Assembly (NCBI GenBank): GCA_035487155.1
Contig: DATHMK010000053.1
Location: 62,001 to 126,000, forward strand
DNA length: 64,000 bases
Source of the DNA: DAIDKA01 sp035487155
GTDB lineage: Bacteria > Pseudomonadota > Gammaproteobacteria > Steroidobacterales > Steroidobacteraceae
Direction of reading: 5' to 3'
Shown: positions 16,782 through 24,005 of the stretch, one piece after another
Numbering within the stretch: position 1 is the stretch's first letter
Layout: the number at the start of each line of letters is the position of its first letter
Notes under the pieces: model-generated
The model's database searches: none
Seen by the model: the letters and a program-made list of their open reading frames with translations, nothing else
What the model was told of the DNA's origin: nothing
Translations under genes and position numbers: made by a program

Positions 16782-17378
16782 GTGCGTGTTACGTCATTCG
16801 TTGCTTTAGTGAGTATCACGGGCGCGGTTAGTGCCCTGATGTGCGTTCAATACGCCGAAGCGCAATTGCTTTTGGCCGACAAAAATCAACGGGTCGCGGA
16901 GTTGTTCAATAGATGGTGCCTGGAGTCAGATTTGGATTTCGCGGCGATTGACCGCCGAGCCACCCAATCCGGCTATGAGGTCCAGGAGGATAGGAGCATA
17001 CCCATGTCAGACGGGCATGTCTTCCGCCAAAAGAACTGGATAATTCCGCTGGGTCAGGGCGAATCCCCTGTCTTACTGTCCTCAAACGGTATTACGAACG
17101 GGACCCGGCGTGCACAGGGATGTAGCGTATACGGGGCGGAATTGGACGGCCTCGCAATGGAAAAGGAGCTTTCAAAGCTCGCACGCCTTGGCCACCCGAT
17201 CAACATCGCAAAAGTACCTAGCGGAGGAGAAACGGTCTGGTGGACTGCCCACGTAGGAAATCTCCCGCCATCCGAAGACACCGAAGTCATGTTATCAAGG
17301 GATATTCCGCACCTTCCAGGTGTGTCAGTCAATCTTATTTACAAGTCTTACAGTGATAGAAAGGACGCGGCTCCGTGA
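16782..17378 (+). CDS. Cassette 14: exported hypothetical protein
   Basis: The 198-residue product starts with GTG 16782 behind AGGTGGG. A hydrophobic segment (SFVALVSITGAVSALMCV) ends at AEAQ and acts as a signal peptide or anchor. The mature part has two Cys (RWCLES and QGCSVYG) and no family I recognise. It is larger than most cassette products. It lies between two degenerate attC sites and may no longer be mobile. Confidence 0.55.
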   Translation: MRVTSFVALVSITGAVSALMCVQYAEAQLLLADKNQRVAELFNRWCLESDLDFAAIDRRATQSGYEVQEDRSIPMSDGHVFRQKNWIIPLGQGESPVLLSSNGITNGTRRAQGCSVYGAELDGLAMEKELSKLARLGHPINIAKVPSGGETVWWTAHVGNLPPSEDTEVMLSRDIPHLPGVSVNLIYKSYSDRKDAAP

Positions 17379-17380
17379 GA

Positions 17381-17482
17381 TCTGATTTCGTTCGAGCGGA
17401 CGCGCGTTGATTAAGTGCCTGCAATGTCGACATGCACTCCTGGCTCAACGGCGCTGTGCGCCGCTCAAGTTCGTCGTTAGGC
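17381..17482 (+). repeat. attC site 14 (degenerate left half)
   Basis: The left arm TCTGATTTCGTTCGAGCGG has lost the TAAC of the R'' box. The right arm ends with an intact GTTAGGC (17476-17482) but reads CAAGTTCGTCGTTAG instead of CAACTTTGGCGTTAG. Confidence 0.7.
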
Positions 17483-17488
17483 GGCATA

Positions 17489-17938
17489 TTGGAACGACTA
17501 TCGGTTTACGTTCCAGCGGAGGTCGGAGAACCCGGGTCCCTTTGTATTGCCTACGCCAAACCCGCCGGGGAAGGCCTTCTGCGACTGCTGGGGCCGGTAC
17601 CAAAGGGGGAAGAATGGAGATATCTCCCTGGTGAATGCGTTGAGTATGACGATCAGGTGCTGCCTGACGGTACGCATGGACTGGTGGTCACGGGTAGCGC
17701 TTCGCGAGATCCTGAGTTTCGCGTTCGTCGGATCATCTACGGTCTTTTTGGATCACCTGTCGGCTCCTTGGTTGCGGTAATCTGGATGTTGCGCATGGGG
17801 GTGCGTGTCCCTTACGTCTACGTTCTTGGTGCATTGGCGGGCAGCATCACTTTTGCCCTTGCCTCAATGCGGTGGGGCGATCGAGCATGGTATGGCGTGC
17901 TGAGGCGAACTTTCCGCACATGGGCAACAAAATATTGA
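17489..17938 (+). CDS. Cassette 15: membrane-anchored hypothetical protein
   Basis: From a TTG at 17489, 6 bp after attC14, the frame encodes about 149 residues. A soluble N-terminal part (LSVYVPAEVGEPGSLCIAYA) is followed by two hydrophobic segments (SPVGSLVAVIWMLRMGV and VYVLGALAGSITFALASM) and a basic end. No family is recognised. No attC follows; the short hairpin at 17937-17950 may end transcription. Confidence 0.5.
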   Translation: MERLSVYVPAEVGEPGSLCIAYAKPAGEGLLRLLGPVPKGEEWRYLPGECVEYDDQVLPDGTHGLVVTGSASRDPEFRVRRIIYGLFGSPVGSLVAVIWMLRMGVRVPYVYVLGALAGSITFALASMRWGDRAWYGVLRRTFRTWATKY

Positions 17939-17980
17939 GGCCACCGCCTCGATCGCCCCGATCTAACCGGAGGATTCCAA

Positions 17981-18361
17981 ATGCCCCGCAATATTGTCTT
18001 CGCGCCAAAGGCGGGCCGGCCACCAGCAACTTACAGTCAGGCCGTTAAGGCCGCGGGCCTGGTGTTTGTATCCGGTACCGCGCCGACCGATCCGATGACC
18101 GGCACCATCACGGGTACGACCATTCAGGAGCAAACCGCCCAATGCCTGACCAATATACGGGCCATTCTTGAGGAGTCCGGCAGCTCCCTGGACAAGATCG
18201 TCAGTGTTACGGTTGTACTCGCCGACGAAGGCGACTTCTTTGGTATGAACGAGGAGTGGCTCAAATGGTTCCCGTCCCATCCACCAGCCCGTCAAGGCGC
18301 TAAAATGCCGGTGCGCGCTCCCAATCTGAAGATCTCCATTGCGGCGATTGCCGAGGTCTAA
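17981..18361 (+). CDS. RidA family protein
   Basis: The 126-residue protein has the RidA/YjgF fold: YSQAVKAAGLVFVSGTAPTD at the N-terminus, LTNIRAILEESGSSLDKIV in the middle and an end in VRAPNLKISIAAIAEV. The usual catalytic Arg position of imine deaminases (RxxVxVxxLP) reads RQGAKMPVRAPNLKIS, so the activity is uncertain. AGGAGG at 17970-17975 is a strong ribosome binding site before ATG 17981. Its stop codon TAA falls in a remnant attC half-site, suggesting it was once a cassette. Confidence 0.82.
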   Translation: MPRNIVFAPKAGRPPATYSQAVKAAGLVFVSGTAPTDPMTGTITGTTIQEQTAQCLTNIRAILEESGSSLDKIVSVTVVLADEGDFFGMNEEWLKWFPSHPPARQGAKMPVRAPNLKISIAAIAEV

Positions 18362-18384
18362 CCTGTATGGGAGCGGACGCGCCG
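18356..18384 (+). repeat. attC remnant 15 (left half only)
   Basis: GTCTAAC (18356-18362) followed by GGGAGCGGACGCGCCG matches the left half of the array sites. No right half follows. It marks the decayed end of the array. Confidence 0.6.
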
Positions 18385-18412
18385 CTTTACTGCAGTGTAG
18401 GCAGAGGAACCT

Positions 18413-18751
18413 ATGAGCATCACAAGCCAATCATCCCGCGACATTATTATCCGCACGGACCGCTGGCCGGAGGCCATCGCATTTTATGAAGGAGTCTTGG
18501 GATTCAGAGTCATCTATCGCAGCCAGTCTCTGGTGGGTTTTGAGACGGGGGCCTTCTGTCTTTATGTTGAGAAGGGCCCGCCTCACGGTCCGGTTCTGGA
18601 CTTCCTCACACCGGACGTGACGGCCCTGAGAGATACACTCCTTGCAGCTGGCTGTAGACTTGTCGAGGAGAACCCGACGGTGCCGCGATGCTATCTGCAA
18701 GATCCTTTCGGAATTACATTCAATCTCGGTACAGAATCCAGTGGCAGGTGA
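18413..18751 (+). CDS. VOC (glyoxalase/bleomycin resistance) family protein
   Basis: The 112-residue protein is a single VOC module. The pattern includes DIIIRTDRWPEAIAFYEGVL and GFRVIYRSQSLVGFETG at the start, then LYVEKGP, LDFLTPDVTALRDTL and YLQDPFGITFNLG at the end. VOC proteins bind a divalent metal and act as isomerases, dioxygenases or binding proteins; the substrate cannot be told here. ATG 18413 follows AGAGGAACCT. It lies immediately right of the last attC remnant and may be a former cassette. Confidence 0.78.
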   Translation: MSITSQSSRDIIIRTDRWPEAIAFYEGVLGFRVIYRSQSLVGFETGAFCLYVEKGPPHGPVLDFLTPDVTALRDTLLAAGCRLVEENPTVPRCYLQDPFGITFNLGTESSGR

Positions 18752-18832
18752 ACGTTTCGCCCAACCATCATTTGGCTGGACGGCGCCTTCTCTGAGCCGG
18801 ATGATCCGCGCAGTTCTGGCTATGAGTCCAAG

Positions 18833-19504
18833 CTACTGATTGGGTTCTTCAGGGGCTTCCCGCAGGCGCGCCGCCATCGTCAACAGATCCGCCAGCGTCC
18901 TCGCCTTCATCTTGCGCATCACCTTGCCGCGATGGGCCTTCACGGTGATCTCGCTGATTCCCAGCGTCGCGGCGACCTGCTTGTTCAGTTGCCCTTGGGT
19001 CACCAGGGCCATGACATCCCGCTCACGACGGCTCAGAGACTCCAGCCGATCGCGCAGCGTTTTCACGACACGCTGCTCCGCCAGGCATTCGCGGCTGCGG
19101 TCCACGGCGCTGCAGACCGCAGTCAGCAACGCTTTCGGACTGAAGGGCTTGGTCAGGAACTCGGTCGCACCCGCTTTCATGGCCTGCACGGACATGGGGA
19201 TGTCGCCATGACCCGTGATGAAGATTATCGGCAGCGTTGTCTGACCCGCGCCCATGCGTCGTTGCAATTCTAGGCCATTCAGATCCGGCAGGCTTACATC
19301 AAGGATCAGGCAGCCGGGTATCGCTTGCCGGGAATGCCTCAGGAACTCTCCGGCTGATGCGAAGACTTCGGGCCGAAATCCAGACTCTTCAACCATGGCC
19401 TGGAGAGACTCGCGCAAGGACACATCGTCGTCGACCACGTAAACGACGGGTTTTGGATCTTGGATGCCAGTCGCGCTGGTACGCAGCGACCTCTCAGCAC
19501 TCAT
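18833..19504 (-). CDS. FixJ-type response regulator (receiver + LuxR HTH)
   Basis: The 223-residue regulator has a receiver domain (about 22-138) with VYVVDDD, phospho-acceptor Asp in LILDVSLPDLNG, Thr in IFITGHGD and Lys in FLTKPFS. A LuxR/FixJ helix-turn-helix (about 155-215) has SRRERDVMALVTQG followed by NKQVAATLGISEITVKAHRG. The start at 19504 follows AGGGGAGACCGAC; longer frames lack support. It sits 43 bp downstream of a receiver-only gene on the same strand. The HTH is nearly identical to that of the regulator at 49397, so both probably bind the same operator. No histidine kinase is adjacent. Confidence 0.93.
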   Translation of the reverse strand: MSAERSLRTSATGIQDPKPVVYVVDDDVSLRESLQAMVEESGFRPEVFASAGEFLRHSRQAIPGCLILDVSLPDLNGLELQRRMGAGQTTLPIIFITGHGDIPMSVQAMKAGATEFLTKPFSPKALLTAVCSAVDRSRECLAEQRVVKTLRDRLESLSRRERDVMALVTQGQLNKQVAATLGISEITVKAHRGKVMRKMKARTLADLLTMAARLREAPEEPNQ

Positions 19505-19547
19505 GTCGGTCTCCCCTTTCGTTTCAGGACCACAACCCGGGTTCAGA

Positions 19548-19919
19548 TTACTTGGTACCCAGCGCCGCAGCCAGCGCGCAACGAAGCTCAGCTTCAGTAA
19601 AGGGCTTGAGCAGGTACGCGACTGCACCATTCGCGAGCACCACCGCGCGCACTTTCTCGTCACCTTGGGCTGTGATGAAAATGATCGGAATGTTCATGCC
19701 CCGCTGCAGCAGTTCACGCTGCAATTCCGGGCCCGACATGCCCGGCATCGCGACGTCGAGAATCAAGCACCGCGTCTGATGGAGCAGATCCGATTGGAGA
19801 AATTCGGCCGCAGAGGCGAAGGCACGCGACGCAAAGCCCAGTTCACTCAGCAGGTCGGGTAGCGACTCGCGTACCGATTCGTCATCATCGACGACGGACA
19901 CCCATGGGTGATCCACCAC
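19548..19919 (-). CDS. Stand-alone receiver domain protein (FixJ type)
   Basis: The 123-residue protein is a receiver only: SVVDDDESVRESL, Asp in LILDVAMPGMSG, Thr in IFITAQGD and Lys in YLLKPFTEAE are all present. No DNA-binding domain follows; it stops at LAAALGTK. The GTG at 19919 is preceded by AGGGA. It is likely co-transcribed with the full-length regulator downstream. It could be a phosphate sink or an intermediate in a phosphorelay; that is inference. Confidence 0.88.
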   Translation of the reverse strand: MVDHPWVSVVDDDESVRESLPDLLSELGFASRAFASAAEFLQSDLLHQTRCLILDVAMPGMSGPELQRELLQRGMNIPIIFITAQGDEKVRAVVLANGAVAYLLKPFTEAELRCALAAALGTK

Positions 19920-20184
19920 TTATGCATTCCCTGAAACCGCGGCCTCGAAGCGCAACACCGGGCTTCGGCTTCGGCGAATTTCCTGCGCCGCACCAATTGG
20001 CGGCAATGATTCCTTACACATTCACGTATCTCTGGTTCCCTGTAAGGAGGATGCGCCTGTCCACAAGGGTGCGCGCTAATACTAAAGTATCATTTCAAAG
20101 CGCAGATTCCTGGCCCGCGCCGACCCTTGGAGCGCACTCAACCCTGCGCGACTTGCCATAACGCCGCCGCCCTCTACCATCGCG
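19920..20184. promoter_or_regulatory. Upstream region of the FixJ pair with a variant ACC-WW-SGT box
   Basis: The 265-bp gap between the receiver gene and dps contains AATACTAAAGTATCATT at 20078-20094. Its inverted repeat ATACT-AA-AGTAT has the same geometry as the boxes further right, and it matches the box at 61929 at 13 of 17 positions. It lies about 159 bp upstream of the receiver start. Nothing else is recognised here. Confidence 0.45.
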
Positions 20185-20733
20185 CTATCCCTTCGTGCCC
20201 CGCGACGCCAGGTGCTCGCCGACAAACCAGCTCTGCAGCTCATTGAGTCGTACCACCTGACTCACGATAAGGTCATTGGTCCCGTCATCGCCATCCTCAC
20301 CGGCGCGCCGCGCCAACGGCCGCGCCTCCTGCAGAATGACCTCGTGCGCCTCGACCAGCCGTGACAGCTGATGCACGGGATCCTCACGCCCCCTCGGAGC
20401 CCGGGCCAGCCGGGTTTCCTCGGCAATGTCCTGTGGCAACGCCACCGCGACACCGCCCAATGTCTGCACCCGCTCCGCCAGCGTGTCCATCAGTTGGGCC
20501 TGCTCCTCATAGTGCTTGTCGAACAGCAGGTGCAATTCATAAAAGGTCGCACCGGAGGTCTGCCAATGCGCCTTCTTGTACAGGTCGCGCAGCGCGGTGG
20601 TATGGGCCAACAGCCTGTTCAGCGCGGCGACACCGTGGTGGCGCACCGCCTCTGATAACCCGATTCGAACCGGCGTCAGCGCGCCAAACGCCTGGACCGT
20701 CGGTCCGTCTTCCGGGGCATTCCTCATGCTCAT
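20185..20733 (-). CDS. dps: Dps family DNA-binding ferritin-like protein
   Basis: The 182-residue protein has the Dps four-helix bundle. The ferroxidase segment reads HWQTSGATFYELHLLFDKHY, followed by EEQAQLMDTLAERVQTLGG, which carries the His, Asp and Glu ligands shared across a dimer interface. It stores iron and uses hydrogen peroxide, protecting DNA. The start chosen is ATG 20733 behind GGAGCGTACC; a second ATG follows two codons later. The N-terminal 25 residues are an extension before the first helix. Confidence 0.9.
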   Translation of the reverse strand: MSMRNAPEDGPTVQAFGALTPVRIGLSEAVRHHGVAALNRLLAHTTALRDLYKKAHWQTSGATFYELHLLFDKHYEEQAQLMDTLAERVQTLGGVAVALPQDIAEETRLARAPRGREDPVHQLSRLVEAHEVILQEARPLARRAGEDGDDGTNDLIVSQVVRLNELQSWFVGEHLASRGTKG

Positions 20734-20747
20734 GGTACGCTCCGCCT

Positions 20748-21086
20748 TTACAGTAGACCCCTTTCCAGCCCGACGGCGAGCAACCCCGCGGCAACGATGC
20801 CCACCGCCAGAAAACCGGCGGCGACGAGGGTCCATGGCAGACTGCTCCGGCGCCTCTCACGGTCCGACAGGCCGCCATGAATCGCCCGCACCACAGAACG
20901 TTCGGGCCACGAACGATCCATCTGCCAGGTGCCCCATTGAGACCCGCGCCGAAGCGCCTCCTGCTTGTAGTGGCGCCTGGGCATGGAGGTGGGGACCGGC
21001 CACTGTCCATTGCGCAAATCATTGACCAGTCCCACGCGCGGGTCGAACACCGCATACATTTCAAGATCAGCACTTCGCCTTGGCAT
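20748..21086 (-). CDS. Small protein with C-terminal membrane anchor
   Basis: The 112-residue product has an 80-residue, Arg- and Trp-rich soluble part (MYAVFDPRVGLVNDLRNG, QWGTWQMDRSWPERS). It ends in a single helix, LPWTLVAAGFLAVGIVAAGL. It starts at ATG 21086 behind GGAGAGTGTC, a context almost identical to that of dps 14 bp downstream, so the two probably form one transcript. I do not recognise a family. Confidence 0.6.
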   Translation of the reverse strand: MPRRSADLEMYAVFDPRVGLVNDLRNGQWPVPTSMPRRHYKQEALRRGSQWGTWQMDRSWPERSVVRAIHGGLSDRERRRSSLPWTLVAAGFLAVGIVAAGLLAVGLERGLL

Positions 21087-21177
21087 GACACTCTCCGCTT
21101 TAGCCTGCCGCCAGAGTGCCCTTTGAGAGGCTTCGCGGCTTGTACCCGGCGCGCGCGTTTAAGCTCTGGCTGCTGCT

Positions 21178-22731
21178 TTACTCCGCCGCTACCGCACCGC
21201 CACCACCGGCCGGCCGGCGCACCAGCCAGCACAACGGCAGCAGCAGCATCACCAGCCAGCCCGAGAAATAGAACAGGTCCAGACTGGACAGCAGATATCC
21301 CTGACCGATCACCTCCTGCAGCACCTTGGCGGCGGCCGACAGCCCGCCGAAGCCCTGGGAATGCAGTTGCGTCAAGGCGCCGCTGTAGCCAGGGTCAAAG
21401 GCCGACAAGGATTCCACCAACCGCGACTGATGCAGCGCCTCGCGCCGGTCCCAGTAAGTCGTCGTCAAAGAGGTGGCGAAACTGCCGCTGATGATGCGCA
21501 GGAAATTGTTGAGGCCCGAGGCTGCCGGCACGCGTTCGGGCGGCAGGCCGTCGAGGGAGATCGTGAACAGCGCCACGAAAAACATGCCCATGGCCACACC
21601 CTGCACCAGCAGCGGCATGACGAACACCCAGAAGCTGGCATCCGGCGGGTAGGCCGCGCGCATGAAATAGGAGATGGCGAAGATCACGAAAGAAACGCTG
21701 GCAAACCCCCGTGCGTCGTACTTGCCTATGTATCGACCCACGAAGGGCGCGACCAGTACGGCCGTGACGCCGCTGGGCGCCGCCACCACACCCGCCCAGG
21801 TGGCCGTATAGGCCAGCTGGGTCTGCTGCCACAGCGGCATCAGCACGACATTGCCGAAAAATACCGCGTAAGCGAGACACAACGTGAGCGTGCCAAGCGT
21901 GAAACTGCGGGACTTGAACAGTGTCAGATCCACAATGGGATGCGCGTCGGTCAGCTCCCAGATGATCCAGGCCGTCAGCGCCAGCACGGTCACAATCCCC
22001 AGTGTGACGATGGTGGTGCTGTGAAACCAATCCAGGTCCTTGCCCTGATCCAGCAACACCTGCAAGGCGCCCACCCACACGCACAGCAGCCCCAGGCCCA
22101 CTCTATCGATCGACAGCTTGCGGCCCGGTGTCTCAAAGGCGCGCAGGAAACGCCAGCAGATCGCGCCGCAGAACAGTCCTACGGGGACGTTGATCAGGAA
22201 GATCCACTCCCACGGATAGTTGTCGGAGATATAGCCGCCCAGGATCGGGCCGCAGATTGGCGCGACCAGCGTCGTCATCGACCAGATAGCCAGCGCCGTG
22301 CCCTTTTTCTGCGCGGGGAATAGCGACAGCAGCAGCGCCTGCGAGCCGGGTATCATCGGACCGGATACCCCCCCCTGCAGCACGCGAAACACGAGCAAAG
22401 AGGTCAGGTTCCAGGCGATCCCGCATAGAAACGAGGCCAGCGTGAACAACAAGATTGACACTACGAACACGCGAACCACCCCGAAACGTCGCATCAGCCA
22501 GCCCGTCAGCGGTACCGAGATACCGTTGGCCACGGCGAACGAGGTGATGACCCAGGTCCCCTGATCCGAGGAGACGCCGAGGTCACCGGCGATGGTGGGA
22601 ATCGACACATTGGCAATCGTGGTGTCGAGCACCTGCATGAACGTCGCCAGGGCCAGCGCCAACAGGGTGACGGTGCGGGCGCCGCCGCTGAGCGGCGTAG
22701 GAGCATCACCCCTGGCAGCTGCGTCGCTCAT
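21178..22731 (-). CDS. DHA2 family MFS efflux transporter (EmrB type)
   Basis: The 517-residue protein has 14 predicted transmembrane helices. Early motifs are FMQVLDTTIANVSIPTIAGD and GWLMRRFGVVRVF (motif A region), with FRVLQGGVSGPMIPGSQALL (motif C region) further on. It exports lipophilic drugs by proton antiport, through the HlyD-type adaptor encoded 12 bp upstream and the outer-membrane factor before that. It is the last gene of a leftward tripartite pump operon starting at 25469. Confidence 0.92.
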   Translation of the reverse strand: MSDAAARGDAPTPLSGGARTVTLLALALATFMQVLDTTIANVSIPTIAGDLGVSSDQGTWVITSFAVANGISVPLTGWLMRRFGVVRVFVVSILLFTLASFLCGIAWNLTSLLVFRVLQGGVSGPMIPGSQALLLSLFPAQKKGTALAIWSMTTLVAPICGPILGGYISDNYPWEWIFLINVPVGLFCGAICWRFLRAFETPGRKLSIDRVGLGLLCVWVGALQVLLDQGKDLDWFHSTTIVTLGIVTVLALTAWIIWELTDAHPIVDLTLFKSRSFTLGTLTLCLAYAVFFGNVVLMPLWQQTQLAYTATWAGVVAAPSGVTAVLVAPFVGRYIGKYDARGFASVSFVIFAISYFMRAAYPPDASFWVFVMPLLVQGVAMGMFFVALFTISLDGLPPERVPAASGLNNFLRIISGSFATSLTTTYWDRREALHQSRLVESLSAFDPGYSGALTQLHSQGFGGLSAAAKVLQEVIGQGYLLSSLDLFYFSGWLVMLLLPLCWLVRRPAGGGGAVAAE

Positions 22732-22743
22732 GGTGGCTACCGA

Positions 22744-23955
22744 CTAGCGGGCCGCCAGGGTCCCGGCGCCGGCAGCCACGGCCCCGTTGGCGGCCAGGAT
22801 GCGCGCGATGCGCGCTTCCACCTCAGGGTCAACACCCAGGCTGGATTGCGCGGGTATGGGCTCACTGCGGACCTGCGAGCCGATCGACGGCCCGGAGGTG
22901 TCGTGGATGTCTACGGTTACGGTCGTCGACAGCCCGACTCGCAGGGGATGGGCTTGCAGCTGTCGCGGGTCGAGCAGGACACGTACCGGCACGCGCTGTA
23001 CGATCTTGATCCAGTTGCCTGAGGCATTTTGCGCGGGCAGCAACGCAAAGGCGTTACCGCTGCCGGCGGCGAGGCCCACGAGCTTGCCGTGATATTTGAC
23101 CCGGTGGCCGTAAACATCCGAAGTCACCTCCACGGGTTGGCCCACGCGCATGTCCTCGAGCTGCACTTCCTTGAAGTTGGCATCGATCCAGACGTCCGCC
23201 AGCGGCACAACCGCCATCAATGGAGTGCCGGGTGCCACCCGTTCTCCAATCTGCACGGAGCGTCGCGCCACCTCTCCGGCCACGGGCGCGTAAATTCGCG
23301 TACGGCGCAAGGCGAGCGCCGCGTCCCGCACGGCCGCCTCGGCGGCCAGTACCTCGGGATGAGTCTCTACGGTTGTCCGATCGATTCTCACAGTCGTCGC
23401 CTTCAGCTGCTCGCGCGCCTCGGTCAGATCCGCCTGTATCTGCGCGACGCTATCCTGCGTATGCGACAGCTCCTCCGAGGAGACGGCTCCGTCCTCAAGC
23501 AGGCTGGTGCGGCGGTGGTAGTCCTCCTGCGCCCGCTTCAGCGCGATCTCGCGGTCGGCAATCTGTGCACGCAGTTGCTCGGCCGTGGCGAACAGGGTAC
23601 GCACTTCGCGAACCGCCCCGGCCAGTCTGGCCTCGGCATTGCTCATGGCCACTTTGGCGTCGGCGGGATCAAGTTCCAGCAGCGTCTGCCCCCGGCGCAC
23701 ACCCTGCGTGTCATCGGCACTGAGCACAATCACGGTACCCGGCACTTCGCTGGTGATCTCCACCAGGTCTCCGTCGACGTAGGCGTCGTCGGTGCTCTCA
23801 TAGTACCGGGCATCCAAGAACCAGTAGCCGCCATAGACCGCGCCGGCGATGACGGCCACGGCGGCCAGAATCTTCAGTCCCCGACGGCGCTTGTTCGAAG
23901 TTTGCGGCGGAGCACCGGCCGCTTTGGGTGCCGCCGGGGTTGAATCGTCACTCAT
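22744..23955 (-). CDS. HlyD/EmrA family periplasmic adaptor
   Basis: The 403-residue protein has an N-terminal helix (ILAAVAVIAGAVYGGYWFL), then the adaptor signature STDDAYVDGDLVEITSEVPG of the first lipoyl half. A long coiled coil (about 125-215) leads to the second lipoyl half near RIYAPVAGEVARRSVQIGE. It bridges the inner-membrane MFS pump and the OMF. The start at 23955 follows GGGAGAGCCCA. The C-terminus has an unusual Ala-rich end (ILAANGAVAAGAGTLAAR). Confidence 0.92.
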   Translation of the reverse strand: MSDDSTPAAPKAAGAPPQTSNKRRRGLKILAAVAVIAGAVYGGYWFLDARYYESTDDAYVDGDLVEITSEVPGTVIVLSADDTQGVRRGQTLLELDPADAKVAMSNAEARLAGAVREVRTLFATAEQLRAQIADREIALKRAQEDYHRRTSLLEDGAVSSEELSHTQDSVAQIQADLTEAREQLKATTVRIDRTTVETHPEVLAAEAAVRDAALALRRTRIYAPVAGEVARRSVQIGERVAPGTPLMAVVPLADVWIDANFKEVQLEDMRVGQPVEVTSDVYGHRVKYHGKLVGLAAGSGNAFALLPAQNASGNWIKIVQRVPVRVLLDPRQLQAHPLRVGLSTTVTVDIHDTSGPSIGSQVRSEPIPAQSSLGVDPEVEARIARILAANGAVAAGAGTLAAR

Positions 23956-24005
23956 TGGGCTCTCCCAAAAAAGTCAGTTTCAGGCAAGAAAAGCATTCGC
24001 GTGTC

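Larger units (their letters stand above)
10931..18384 (+). mobile_element. Integron gene cassette array (about 15 cassettes)
   Basis: The array consists of short genes, all on the + strand, separated by near-identical attC sites. Each site has a left half CTAACATGCGTTCGAGCGG and a right half CCGCTCAACTTTGGCGTTAG around a variable loop. Twelve sites are complete, and three more towards the right end (16.6, 17.4 and 18.36 kb) are degenerate or truncated. Sequence similarity among sites is high, as in sedentary chromosomal integrons whose cassettes come from one host lineage. No resistance gene is recognised; most products are small membrane or exported proteins. The cassettes are visibly lower in GC than the flanking DNA. 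Confidence 0.93.

Noticed and set aside
17937..17950. Short hairpin GAGGC-CACC-GCCTC after cassette 15 as a terminator.
   Set aside because: The stem is only 5 bp and no T-run follows, so I mention it only as a possibility under cassette 15.
10931..18384. The regularly spaced repeats looked at first like a CRISPR array.
   Set aside because: The repeats are 84-137 bp imperfect inverted structures separated by protein-coding genes, next to an IntI gene, so they are attC sites. No cas genes or short spacers are present.
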